A DNA stretch of 64,000 nt from Chrysoperla carnea (Eukaryota; Arthropoda; Insecta; Neuroptera; Chrysopidae): contig NC_058338.1 in assembly GCF_905475395.1 (NCBI RefSeq), positions 4,155,001-4,219,000 on the forward strand. The letters run 5' to 3'. The notes beneath the pieces were generated by a model, which saw nothing but the letters and a program-made list of their open reading frames with translations, was not told where the DNA came from and made no database searches. The position numbers and the translations under genes are program-made. The stretch's first letter is position 1. The number at the start of each line of letters is the position of its first letter. Below are positions 11,233 to 23,740 of the stretch, one piece after another.

Positions 11233-14118
11233 AGCTACTCGATTATATCAATACGGACATTTTTATAGATAATAGAATACACACCAACATTTATATAGAT
11301 AATAGAATATTCATACAACGCACTTTAGACAACCCTTATCAATCACTATGACGTAATCATATGGTTAAAAAGAACTAAACATCTCTCCCCTAACAACAAA
11401 AAAAAAGTTTTTAACTAGATTCATTATTGTTGATCACTATTGCTGAAAAGTGAAAACAATTTTTAGACAATAAAGGGAAAATCGAACAGAATTTCTTCTT
11501 CTTTTTTTTGTGTTTTCACGGCACTATAATAGATAATAGAAACATAAATATAGTTTCTAAATGTGTAGGCAACATTGATTTCTTTTATCCGGGCTGTATT
11601 TGTATAGCCTGTATATACAGGGTGCGTCATTTCAATCTATTATATGGCTTATAGCTCGTTTTTAACCGACTTAAAACAAAAAAGGAGGAGGTTCTCATTT
11701 CGATTGTATTTTTTTTAAACGGTTTGTTACCTGTAACTTTTGATTAAGTTATTTTTTGATTGGTTAACTACAAAACGTACTATTATCCATAAAAGATTGA
11801 AATACTCCACCTTGCATATAGACTGTAAATTAAATGTTCCTTTATTTTCCAAGATAAACCTTGTCAGATATTTACTTTGGAGCTGTCCTGTTCCATCGAA
11901 TCAAACCGCTAAAGGATTTTATCGATGAACTTACAAAGAAAACAAGATGGAATATGGTAGAATTGGTACTCAAATTGAGAGCAGTAAGATAAAGATATTA
12001 CTCAGAAACATAAAAAGAACCTGGTCTGCACGAAATCACAGGCAACCTATGATTCTCCGGATGATTAAAAAATAGGAGATTACACTTTCGGCGAGGAATG
12101 TGATAAGGAAGATACCTGATAGAACATCCACTCCCTTGTTGTTAAACACTGTAAAATCGGCGTTTTAGAATCTTAAGATAATGTCGTCTTAATGGTCTGG
12201 AGTACGCGGTTGATTCGAATATCGAACAAGGGACGTTACAAAAACGAAGACCATGATTTAAAAGAAATTAATGGGTTTTCTAATATACGGTAATTTTATT
12301 CCTCCTCAGTCCTCCAAGTGAGCGTCGGCAATTTTGATTGAGCCTTGCTATGATACATGAACCTTTGTTACTTCTTATAAACAACTTTTAAAAATACGAG
12401 CTGAAAGCATGAAGAAAAAGCAATATTTTAAATTACAAATCAAGGGATATAACAAGGTTTTTCGTCAGCTTCTCTTTCCTTGTTCGAAAACTAGAAAACT
12501 ATATAGAAATATCATCAAGCTGTTATTATTATCATGATAACAGAAGGACATAGATAGTCATGTGACCAATGACATAATGAATACAAGATCCTTCTGCTAG
12601 TATTGTTAGTATATATATACAAAAGGATAACAGTCTGCTTGTATATTGTTGTCATAAGTTTCGAACTGAGAAAATCGAATCGTTATTATTCGTTTAGTAA
12701 TAAAGTGGACAGTATCTCTCATAGACTTATGTTTCATGCGTCAAATATTTCAAATGAAAAAATATTAAAAAATTTTTTATAGAAAATCTTCAAAAATTTG
12801 ATAAAAACTATGCAATCTGTAAAATATATAACAATTGCAGAGCTAATAGTATATAAATCCTGTAAATACAGAAATTATCAGTGGACTAAAACTGTAGAGA
12901 AATTTTTAAGCATATCAAAAGAAAAAACGCGATTAAAATTTGTTGCTGCGATTTTACAAGAAATTTATTTATTTTCTAGATTTTTTCCAAATAAAATTTG
13001 TTTCAGAGTCATCATATCTCTCAATTTACTGGTCCATCTATGATCATCATTTTGAAATATAAATTAAAAATTTCTTTAAAAATTAAAATAAATTCATGGC
13101 CATCTTTTCTGGATGAACTCAATGTATTTACACTTTAAAAAAATTGAAAACTGTGCGTATACTTTAGCTGTATAAGACAATCCCTTCCAGTATTATGGAA
13201 GGGGGATAAGTGAGATCAAAAGAGCTTGGTTTTGTCTTATCGAAGTGATAACTATATTAGGTTTGGTCTAGATCATGAAAAATTTGCAAGACCAAGACCA
13301 AGATTGCAAGACCGAGACTAATTTTGTTCATCACTATTTTTTACTTCTTTTACAGAAAAATTACTTGTTGATTTTCCAAGTCATCATGAACAAATGCTTG
13401 CAAGTAACTAAAAAATAATGCCTGTCGATTAAAAACTCAAACGGCTGGTCCGATTTAATAATCACTGATTTTTTAGATTCTCTTTCGCCCTGGATAGAAG
13501 AAAACATTTTCCGCGTATATTTTGGTTAAAAAAAATTATTTTATTTTTCAATAATTTTCTATTTGATATTCAATCATCCCGGTCTGCTGAAAGTCACGAA
13601 TCGACCCTCGACTATTCCTATCAAATATCTAATCGCTATCAAATTACTGTAAAATACTACCCTGGCCCTTATGTTGATATCATATCAATAACGTAAATCA
13701 TATGAAAATTAATCGAAATATTTCGATATAAACGTAATAAATTCATAAATCTTTGGTGTAGAGGTACGGTTTACGTTTCATGTTGTCTTGGTTGTGTTGC
13801 GTTTCACTTGACAATATTTATGTGTTCTAGAATTTATTATTATCTACAAATAAAATAAATACAATGTTCATGAATATTCACATATTCTAACATAAAGTAC
13901 AAACAAACGAAAACATGGATGGAATGTCCTTGTTTGTCTTATAATATCCGAGAAGACATAACAAATGCACAAAAAGGAAAAACTTAGTTTGAAATACTCA
14001 TACACGCTCTGTGCACAATATTCCTGATGATTAGGAGATCCTAATTCGAATTCAAATTGCGATCCTTCGCCCAGGTCTGTAACTAGGGCGGCGCAAAGGA
14101 CGCACCGATTATCATATT
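11233..14118. other. Intergenic, no supported gene
   Basis: Contains a fragment at about 11661-11710 (ACCGACTTAAAACAAAAAAG then GGAGGAGGTTCTC) that matches 43444-43480. The 81-codon frame at 12798-13043 has no recognisable features. The rest is unassigned AT-rich sequence. Confidence 0.5.
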
Positions 14119-14600
14119 TTTAGCTGTGATTTCACCAGCTATCACTTATGTGCTTAATTCCAGGACCAAGACTCCAAATTATTGAAACCTATTACACCTA
14201 GATTAATTTTGATCACAAATTTGTAAAATATAACTCAAATTTAGTAGGATTACATACTTCGTTTATCAAAATTGGATAAAATTTGGATGTAATAGAGCAA
14301 AAATAAATTTTTTGGATTCTGATGACGTCATAAAGTTAAAAAAATTCAATTTTTTTGATAACACAGGCAAATTTGATCCGATCTTATTGGAATTTGTTTT
14401 GAAACCCACTAATTTTGGGTCATTCTTTTCAGCTGTGATGTCAATTTTTCGCTAGCTATCACTTATGTGCATAATTCCGGTACCAAGACTCCACATTCTT
14501 GAAACCTATTAAAGCTTAGTTAATTATGATCTCAAATTTGAAAAGTATGACCCAAATTTAGTAAGATTACGTACATGGTTTATCAAAATTGCCAAAATGG
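14119..14600 (+). repeat. ~315-bp satellite-like unit, about 1.5 copies
   Basis: Two successive units start at AGCTGTGAT about 14119 and 14430 (spacing about 311 bp). Blocks such as ATTAGGTTTGATC-like stretches, CTGATGACGTCATAAAGTTA and CAAATTTAGTAGGATTACAT match the array at 18641-19660. The first unit is nearly complete, the second partial. Confidence 0.8.
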
Positions 14601-15133
14601 TACTTTTTGACATTTGTTTTAATGAACAGCGAATATATTAATGATAATTACAATTTTTATTTTGTTTAGATTACTCATTACTCTAAACCACGCCATAACA
14701 TAATCTGTTATTCTGTCAACAGTGACTGCGAAGTTAAATCTTTTACAACGCGTCTATAATTCATACGCTTGGGGAAGGTTTCCGTGAGGACATGTTTGGT
14801 TAAAAACGATTCGTATATAGAGGTAAATTTTATATTCTATGTATCGATATGATGACTGCTGTTACTTGCTATAATATTACACGATACTTGACACAACAAC
14901 AGTTGTGTATTCCTGTGATTTCAATGCACAGGATAAGAAGAACACAACACAATGTTTGTGTTAGTTTGTTTGGTATTAGCTGTGCTCTAGAATCCAAGGA
15001 CTCGATCCTTTTCAATTTTATATTATTCACAATGATATTTTCTGTTTTAAAAATACTATAGACAGCTTGCAACGCTTCGAGAAAGCTGAATTCCATTTTT
15101 TATTAAACTTAAGTAGAAATAAAATATGGTTTG

Positions 15134-15215
15134 CACTTAAGGACGTTCTCAAAAACTCGCGTTCTCTTAGGATCATCTTTAAATCGTGTATATGCCTCAT
15201 TAATGAACTTTGGCA
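15134..15215 (+). repeat. Dispersed ~80-bp repeat, copy 2
   Basis: AAGGACGTTCTCAAAAACTC followed by TCTTAGGATCATCTTTAAA matches 939-1020 in ModSP intron 1 and the reversed copy at 32345-32412. Confidence 0.6.
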
Positions 15216-15596
15216 TATATAAAGGGAATTTAGACAATTACTCTGTTTCCCGTTATCCATTTATCTTGCTTAAAAAACACAAAAAACTAAAAACAGAAAA
15301 TTAAAACGTATATTTTTTTAAATGTTTGTATTTATGTCCATGTTCAGTTTATGTAACACTCGTTTACTATCTATTCAAATGGTAAATAAACAATACCGAC
15401 CATTGTCAATAATTGTAAATGGAAATAAAAATATCGGTTCGGTTAGGAATGGATACACCTTTGATATTGAAAAGTATCTATCCAACCAAAAAGACACTTC
15501 CAAAAAAAAAAGTCCAAAAAATGTCATCAAAGCTATCGAAACCATTTTTTAATCATTCAATTAATTAAAAATTTCATGCTAATATTCAAATTTTTA

Positions 15597-15835
15597 GAGC
15601 CTAAATGGCCAAGCGGTCTAAGGCGTTTGTCTTTGTCTGTTTGTCCATTTAGGTTTAGGTTGCGGGTTCGAATCCAGACAGCGACAGTGTGAACAATTTA
15701 TAATTAATGGGAGTGCAGAATTTATCACATTGTCGTCGCTTAGATAAGAACGAAGTAACCGACTCCATCCACATCAAAATGTAATTGTAAATATGTTTGT
15801 AATTAAATAAATAAAGATTAACAAATAATGATGTG
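15597..15835 (+). mobile_element. tRNA-derived SINE-like element (tRNA-Leu/Ser-like head)
   Basis: The head has an A-box-like ATGGCCAAGCGGTCTAAGGC and a B box GGGTTCGAATCC, with spacing typical of a long-variable-arm tRNA such as tRNA-Leu. The acceptor stem does not pair, so it is not a working tRNA. The body runs on through ACGAAGTAACCGACTCCATC to an A-rich AATAAATAAAGA stretch. I see only one copy in the window. Confidence 0.65.
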
Positions 15836-15995
15836 GGTGGCCTCTTTTATAGGCGTATATGTCAGAGGAACGGAGGTTAAATCCTATTATTATATTATAT
15901 TATTATTATATTATAATCAAATTTTTGCAAGGTAATATAAACATTTTTTATGAATGATTTTAAATCCAAAGAGTTTAATTAAAAAGAATTGAAAA

Positions 15996-16195
15996 AAAAA
16001 AACACTCGAACTCGAACTTCTTGGATGCATGTCAAGCTCCCTACCAATTAGACTATTCGAGTTCTAGACACAGAGTGCAATTTTTTCAACTCATTTAATT
16101 ATTTACTTATTACTTTTTTGTTTTTGTTTACTTTTAATCATGCATACGATATTTATTTACATCATGATCTCTCGAACCGTGAAGAGTTTATATAC
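15996..16195 (-). repeat. tRNA-like repeat with attached body, reversed copy
   Basis: Reverse-strand copy of the unit at 35975-36210. On the minus strand the body with ATCATGATGTAAATAAATAT leads into CACTCTGTGTCTAGAACTCG, then an A-box-like AATTGGTAGGG and GAAGTTCGAGTTCGAGT, and ends in a T run. The tRNA-like part lies at the 3' end of the shared unit, which is unusual for a SINE. Confidence 0.65.
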
Positions 16196-17029
16196 ATAGA
16201 GAACGCGAGAGATTTGCTAGCCCGTAAGTGGACGCGATATGATGAATGAGAGAGAAGACTGTCAATGAGTTCCCCTGTGTCCCTCGTAATCATAATCATT
16301 TCCAAATGAATTAAAAATACTTACTTTTTGCTACGGAACCATGTACAATAACCAATTTCCAATTACCTGTAAAAAAAAAAAGTAATTTCACGTAACATTA
16401 AAAAAATTGTTCAAAAACAAAATTCAACTACAACAACTATTTCGAAAAGCATAAACGCAAGTTTTTATTTTTGTAACGACTTTTTTATTTATGCAAATGT
16501 TATTTGGGATAGATAGTACCTACTTGTTCTGTGACAGTTTTAAAATACTAGTTTTTACTGCTGGGTATGTATACACAACTAGCTGCCTCCATAAGTATCC
16601 TAACATCGATCGACACAAGCACCAAGAGTTTATGTCCCAATGGTCAATTTTATTCAATGGTTTTGGTCATAAACTACAGCATTTCTTAGGACTAGGGAAT
16701 TCGATTAAAAAGATAAAACTATCAAAGTAAACATAAACAGAAAATTGTTGGCAAAATATATTTAATTTTATACAGAGTGTTTTTCAAAAACAGGGCCATA
16801 ACGAGGGTACATCGCGCCGGGGGCAAGTATTTAGGTTGCGCCTTATATATATCGGGATCGGCATTAGCAATTTTGATGAAAACTCGAGTGCTGATAGTGC
16901 ATTTAAAATAAGAGTAAAGGCAAAATTGGGGATTCGCCAAAATCGTGTCATTTTACCTTGAAGAGTACATTTAATTGTTAAACTTTTTAATTTATGTAAA
17001 TGATAGAGTATCAAATTCCTGGAATTAAG

Positions 17030-17345
17030 CACAGCTGAAAAGAATGACCCAAAATAAGTGGATTTCAAAAAACATTCCAATAAGTTTGGGCCAAATTTGC
17101 TTGTGATATCAAAAAAATCAAATTTTTTAACTTTATGACGTCATCAGAATCCAAATAATTTAATTTTGCTCTATTACATCCATATTTTATCCAATTTTGA
17201 TAAACAAAGTATGTAATCCTACTAAATTTGAGTCATACTTTTCAAATTTGTGATCGAAATTGATCTAGCTCTAATAGGTTTTAAGAAAGTGGAGTCTTGG
17301 TCCCGAAATGAAGCACAAAAGTGATAGCTATAAATAAACTTAATA
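17030..17345 (-). repeat. ~315-bp satellite-like unit, single reversed copy
   Basis: Reverse-strand copy of the unit in 18641-19660. It keeps the TTTATGACGTCATCAGAATC palindrome block and the inverted forms of the CAGCTGTG and AATTTAGTAGGATTACATAC blocks. The open frame at 16784-17080 overlaps it and is not a gene. Confidence 0.75.
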
Positions 17346-17607
17346 GATTACGAGATATTTGAACTAAATTTCAAAATTGAATTCAAAATTTTTTGTTGAC
17401 TAGAATTGGATAAAAATTGAATTCAAAAGTTTGACTACATAAAAACCGTATTAAAAATAGGGTATCATTAAGTTTTCAACGGATTCCCTGTTTGATTAAT
17501 AAAAATTAATATTGACTTTTTAAAAGCTTAAAACTACCATTGCGTCTATCTAATATATTATCAAAAAAAAAAGAATTAAAAAATAAAATATTTAAAATAA
17601 TAAATAA

Positions 17608-18168
17608 ACAAGTGAAAACAAACAATTGACTGAGTTAATTGTTGAAATACCATGCATAGTCAGTGTTGATTTCTTTATCACATTACACATACAAACATGT
17701 GACACATATATAACTGATAATCAAGTATAGTACATATTATCAAATTTCCGCGTAATTGGCGCCCTCACGGGTAAACAGTGATGTTTACGAAAAAATGTTT
17801 CAAACAAAAGTTGTTTAATTTTTGATAAGAAACATTTTTTACATTTAAACTTTTGTTCTATCTCTAACGGTTTACAAGATGGGTCCTACGGACCCAAGAC
17901 CCAATTGTTCTATGATGCTCATTTACGAACTTGACCTCACTTTTTACGTCCTGAGTACGCTGTAAAAATTTCAGCTCGATATCTTTTTTCGTTTTTGAGT
18001 TATCGTGTCCACAGACGGACGGACGGACGGACAACCGGAAATGGACTAATTAGATGATTTTATGAACAGCTATGACAAAATTTTTTTCCTAGCATCATTA
18101 TTTCTAAGCGTTACAAACTTGGGACTAAACTTAATATACTATGTATATTTCATATATACATGGTATAA
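17608..18168 (+). mobile_element. ATACCATG-family element, near full length (~560 bp)
   Basis: Shares start and end with 48362-48880 and, reversed, with 30728-31255. It opens ACAAGTGAAAACAAACAATT, then ATACCATG about 40 bp in, and closes with TATACATGGTATAA. The core includes TTTACAAGATGGGTCCTACG, ATGATGCTCATTTACGAACT, TTTTTGAGTTATCGTGTCCA and a GGAC tandem run at about 18013-18030. No open frame; a non-autonomous element of unknown class. Confidence 0.85.
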
Positions 18169-18640
18169 TAAATAAACACGAAATAGAAGCAAAATACAAA
18201 CATACATAAAAATTTAAAAAAACAATAACATAACATAAATTAAAAAACTGATAATAATAATAATAAATGAAGAAGAAATGATAGCAGGTAATTTTGTCTA
18301 GACACATGAATGGCTGGAATAGGGAGTTAAAAATTAACATTAAAAACAAAATTTATTATTAACAAATTTTTTGTTTGTTTTGAGGTTAGTAAAATCAATA
18401 AAATGAATAATATCATATCAGTAAATAAGTATAATAATGTAAATAAGTTTTTATTTTAAACCGAAGATTCGATAACATTTTCACGAGAATATAAATAAAG
18501 CTTTCATGGTTCTTCCCATCACAAGGGCGTCGCCATTCAGTGATCCATGTGTAGGAGCAAAATGATGAATAGAGCATATGAATGGGGAAATAAATACTAT
18601 TTGAAAAAATTAAACTAAAATCTTCTATACACAGTGTGCC

Positions 18641-19660
18641 GCTAATTTTGGTCCATTTTTTCCGCTGTGATTTCAATTTTTTGCTAGCTATCACTTGTGC
18701 TTAATTCCGGGACCAGCACTCCACATTCTTAAAATCTATTAGAGCTAGATTAATTTTGATTACAAATTTGTAAAAAACGACCCAAATTTAGTAGGATAAC
18801 ATACTTCGTTTATAAAAATTGGATAAAATTCGGATGTAATAGAGCAAAATTAAATTTTTTGGATTCTGATGACGTCATAAAGTTAAAAAATTCAATTTTT
18901 TTGATAGCACATGCAAATTTGATCTGATTTTAATGGAATTTCTTTAGAAATCCACTAATTTTGGGCCATTCTTTTCAGCTGTGATTTCAATTTTTCGCTA
19001 GCTATCACTCTTGTGCTTCATTCCGGGACCAGGACTCCACATTCTTGAAATCTATTAAAGCTAGGTTAATTTTGATCACAAATTTGTAAAGTATGACCCA
19101 AATTTAGTAGGATTACATACTTGGTTTGTCAAAATTGGATAAAATTTGAATGTTATAGAGCAAAATTAAATTTTTTGGATTTTGGTGACGTCATAAAGTT
19201 AAAAAATTCAATTTTGTTGGTAGCACAGATAAATTTGATCCGATTTTAATGGAATTTTTTTTGGAACCCACTAATTTTGGGTTATTCTTTTCAGCTGTGA
19301 TTTCAATTTTTCACTAGCTATCACTTTTGTGCTTCATTTCGGGACCTGGACTCCACATTCTTGAAATCTATTAGAGCTAGGTTAATTTTGATCAAAAATT
19401 TGTAAAGTATGACCCAAATTTAGTAGGATTACATACTTGGTTTATCAAAATTGAATAAAATTTGAATGTTATAGATCAAAATTAAATTTTTTGGATTCTG
19501 ATGACGTCATAAAGTTAAAAAATTCAATTTTTTTGATAGCACAGGCAAATTTGATCCGATTTTAATGGAATTTGTTTTGAAACCCACTAATTTTGGGCCA
19601 TTCTTTTCGCTAGCTATCACTTATATTCTTAATTCCGGAGAAAGGACTCCACATTGATTA
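18641..19660 (+). repeat. Tandem satellite-like array, ~315-bp unit, about 3.2 copies
   Basis: Units start at TAATTTTG near 18643, 18956, 19272 and 19588 (spacings 313, 316, 316). Each carries CAGCTGTGATTTCAATTTTT, GCTAGCTATCAC, a GGGACC..GACTCCACATTC block, AATTTAGTAGGAT.ACATAC and a TGACGTCA palindrome. The units differ by a few percent by eye. Non-coding. Confidence 0.9.
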
Positions 19661-20125
19661 TAACTATATTGAAATTCTTTATATGCTGAAAAACACCTCT
19701 GGTACATTTTTCTACACATCATTCTCAATCTCACAAGGTATCACATGCAAATTTTTAAGACCAATATTTCTATATTTTACCAATTTGAACTGGTTGAACA
19801 AGACCACAGTTGACAAACGAAACTTATTTTGCAGTCAGAAAAAAAACTAAAGACAAAAAATCAAAAATTATCCAAACAACGATGATCTGTAAATTTTATT
19901 TTTTATTTTATGAAAATAAAAAATAAAATCGTAAATTTCATACCGTTTTGTTTTATCTCTAGATTAAGGATATTCTTCTTGTCTTTTTTTTTATTTTAAA
20001 TAAAAATTGTGTGAATATATTGGAAAAAATAAAGGTATTTAAATAAAATTATTATGAATTATATCAAACGATATGTTAAATGAATTTATATGTAAAAAAA
20101 ATATATTCAATATTTTGTATATATA

Positions 20126-20531
20126 CAGTCAAACCTGGATAAGCGAGAGTTCAAAGGACCACAATCTCATTCTCGCTTATAGAGGTTTCTCACTAACCCG
20201 AGCTTCTCGCTAATGTAGGTACATCGGTAGCGTTTCTTTCTTATAGAGGTACGAAGCAATACCAAGTCACAGCAAGGACGAATGTAGTAAATTGTAGCTA
20301 TAGTCCTCCTAAATAATATAAATAAATTAAGCTCGACTGTCGCTTATGGAGGTATAGATAAGTAGCAGTCTCACTTACGGAGGTCCATGAGGGAAAAACG
20401 ACTCTCTCTTAGAGATGTTTCTGTTTCTCGCTAATAGAGGTTTTGGGAGCTTAAAATGACGGGTCCTGGTTATTACTCTCACTTATAGAGTTTTCTCAAT
20501 TATCCAGTTCTCACTTACCCAGGTTTTACTG
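20126..20531. mobile_element. Pogo/Tigger-like MITE with TA flanks
   Basis: Left end CAGTCAAACCTGGATAAGCG and reversed right end CAGTAAAACCTGGGTAAGTG form terminal inverted repeats. TA dinucleotides flank both ends. The inside repeats the motif CTCGCTTATAGAGGT in several diverged forms. A CAGT-AAACCT terminus with TA target suits the pogo branch of Tc1/mariner. There is no transposase frame. Confidence 0.8.
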
Positions 20532-23267
20532 TATTTATGTATGTAATGTTTGTGTAGAAACACAAAAAAAAAAATTGAAGCTTTGTTGTATGTCGCTGCG
20601 TTCATATACAGGTGTTTATCAGGATGATTTTTAGGGAATACTTTTAAGTATCCTTAAAATTACTAGAAAAAAAAAGGAAAAAAATTGCCCGTCTTATTCA
20701 TTCTTTCGATACTTTATTATTTTTGGTCCGTATGGGCTCTAACAGGACTTTTTTTAAGAGTAAAGAAATGCGCTTGAAAATTCGCTACTCGTCTAAGACT
20801 ATTTTTAAAAGTTAGTGCAATGTGTTAAAAGCTAAAAATGTTGCAGTATTGGCATCATACTAAAGTTTTTTTACCATAAAAAACAGTAATAATTTTTTCC
20901 CATTCTAGATACACTTTTTCATGGAGTCGCTCTTCTATCATTTTTCCGTATTTTACATATTTTCGAAGATAATTCGAGGTATATTGAATTTTACTGCATA
21001 TTTAATCAACGCTTATAAAATCCCTCATATCTTTATAACGAAAAATCGTACGGCTATGAAAGCAAGCATTAATTCCATAGAAGAAAAAAAGTCGAAACTG
21101 GCAACTTTGCGTCCATCCCTTATGTTTATGCTTTTATTTATACGTTTCTTGTGTTCAACTTTTTTTTTTATATATACATTTCAATTCGATATCGAGGTAG
21201 TAACGTACTTATTTTATATCCTACTAGTAAAATTGTTCTTTTTCGCTTGGTGTATTACACGGTGTAGTGAGTAAAAAAAGGATAGAACAGTCAAAGTTGT
21301 TTATAACGACATAGAAGGGTTTAACCAATTTGGTCATTTTAACCGATAAACGCTATAAGCAATATGTACATTTCCATATTTAATTGATAGTGTGCGAATA
21401 TGAATACATGTCGATCATGATATCTGACAAATTTCCATGACAATGGATCGCTATAGCCGATATATGAGTTATAATATAGTTAATAAGTCGGGATGCATTG
21501 GAAAATTTTGGAAACAGCACTGATTTTAATAAAACTTTTTGTAATGAGGTTTTAGGGTTCTAAGGAATATTCAGCATGCTTACTCTTATCATAGGGGGTA
21601 TAGGGCCCCAAATTTTTTTTAAAATGCTTATATTGGCTTAAAATTGTCATCTAGTAGGTATTTTTGGTCGTTGAATACGATCCGATATCATATTACACGG
21701 ATTCTGGTTCTCTCATTTTTGGGCAAGACTCTATATCTATCTATGATTTAAGACTATATTATTGTACTTTCACTTAGTGTACTTACACCGAGTTAAAAAG
21801 AACAAATGGTTTATAACAAACTCAAACCCTTTAAAATTGAATGTATTTTATGTTTTATGGAGCATATATTCAAGATATGATAATTCAATAAGCTAGCTAC
21901 ACACACAAGCTCTCTTTACTACAAAAGTAGTATGTTACGATCAAATACAAAAAGAAAAAACTCTAGTCAGTAGCATAACTAAAGCACTAAAGTCATATTT
22001 CTCCCTCATTATCCACTCTTATAGTGAAAATTGGAAAAATTAACAGGATTTTCGAAAAATAAAGTAACCAGGGCAGGTAGAATATGAGTACTTATTACAT
22101 ATCCAAATTTCAAATCGATAGAGTACAGGGTATAATCGCAATGCTTGAAATTCAATTGTAACTTTGAACCATTCTAATCTGGAAAACCGCTTTTCTTTAC
22201 AAATTTTTTTCCGCTAATGCATGTTTAAGAGGATTTAAAAAAAAAAATTTAAAGTTGAATGATGTGTATTCGCACCGTGCATGAGTTTTATTGGAGGCGT
22301 TTCCATGGTAACGATACACTACTTTAATTATAGAATTGTATGGATGCATATATAATTGTATGGATTGCATTTATGATTTACATTGAAAATTTAATATTAT
22401 TGTCTAACAAATTTAAATAAATAATTATGGTAATTTATATTTGAAAAATAATATTTGTGCAATTTGATTTCTTATTTTCACAATTTTTAATGCATTAAGT
22501 TTAATTGATTAGTGTTTTTCCATAATTTTAATTTGACATTTTCTATAACATTAACATGTATAGAATTGCAAATTAGTCATAACAGCCTCCTTTATCCCCA
22601 AAAGTTTTCACTGGAAGCGCTGGCATCGTTTTTATTGTCCCTACCATAACTACCCACACACCGAATAGGACACCCTTAGTAAATAATAAGTAAATATATT
22701 ATTAAAACTACATGGATTTTGGAAAAATTCAGAATGACTTTTGAAGGGGAATTTATCTTATACTTCGAATTTGGCTGTTCATAAAACGCATTTATTATAA
22801 TAACACACCCCCAACAGTCCAGTCTATATTTTCGGAGTAAATATTACAAACAAAAAATCTTTTTCATTCTTTTCAGTTTTCAGTCTCTCTTCACACGTAC
22901 ATGAGTTCCAATACACTTACAAAAATATTTTCACATGTTGTGATTTTCTTTTTCTGTTTTTTTAAAATAAACAGATTTTGTATGAGAATTTTTTTTTTTT
23001 TTTTCAAAAATGAACAATTTTTTTAAAATATAAATCAATCATATTTTTTTATGTATAAATAATATTATTGGTTCTAATGATGGATAAAATGCGTTAGGAT
23101 TGCTGGTGTTTGTAAAATGGAAAAATTAATGGAATGAAAAAATTATTTGAAAAAGTTTTTGAACTAGTTAAACTTTTAAACATACTTTTTATTAGTTGCA
23201 TTTCTTTCTTACGCAATTAAGTTTATAATTAAATCGTAAAAGTTAATTTTTACATTCTCTTTATCTT
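20532..23267. other. Intergenic, no supported gene
   Basis: The 117-codon frame at 20921-21274 encodes a hydrophobic-rich sequence with no recognisable family and AT-driven composition; I do not call it. A long T run lies near 22986-23004. No repeats identified. Confidence 0.5.
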
Positions 23268-23740
23268 AGGTTCGGTTAGGTTAGAGTGGCTGTCCTGGGG
23301 TGGGACAAATTTAGACTATAGGGTCCGTTGTGATACCGTTTAAGAGTTGGCCCACCCCCGGCCACTACTCCATGAACTATTTGGAGCTGTTTTACAGCAG
23401 GAGAGCTTTGACGTCGACTGACTTTAGGTCGGAGAGGTCATCAAAAAGAGGCTGGCTCAAGTAAGTCCATTTCCTCATGACAAGAGCTGGGCAGTGACAG
23501 AGAAGATGAGACATTGTCTCCTCCTCGTCACCACTGTGACAGCTCCTGCAGTAGTCGTGATACACTGCCAGGACTAAGCGTTCAGCATGCTTGTCGCCCA
23601 GCCAGTGTCCCGTGATAGCCACAACAACTTTTCGAACAGAGGCCCTTGGAAGTGATGCAAGAACTTTGGAACGCCTGCGATTGTACTCAGACGATATCTG
23701 TCTTGTAGTACCACAAGTACGTTCTTCCCTTCACTTAAGA
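23268..23740 (-). mobile_element. 5'-truncated LINE (jockey/I/R1-like), C-terminal remnant
   Basis: The minus-strand frame ending at 23392 extends upstream of 23622 to about 23735. It encodes the end of the RNase H-like segment (TGHWLG..HAERL) followed by a Cys-His knuckle (CRSCHSGDEEETMSHLLCHCPAL). This is the C-terminal layout of non-LTR retrotransposons with an RNase H region. The 3' end is TAACCTAACCGAACC. There is no reverse transcriptase domain, so it is dead. A second 3' fragment lies in the SDR gene (57989-58177). Confidence 0.85.

Noticed and set aside
12798-13043. 81-codon open frame
   Set aside because: No recognisable domain and no flanking gene structure; length is expected by chance in 50 kb.
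15597-15690. tRNA-Leu gene
   Set aside because: A and B boxes are good but the acceptor stem does not pair; better explained as a SINE head.
16784-17080. 98-codon minus-strand frame
   Set aside because: Overlaps a reversed satellite unit and a transposon-like segment.
20921-21274. 117-codon open frame
   Set aside because: No family resemblance, hydrophobic AT-driven composition, no splice partners or repeat support.
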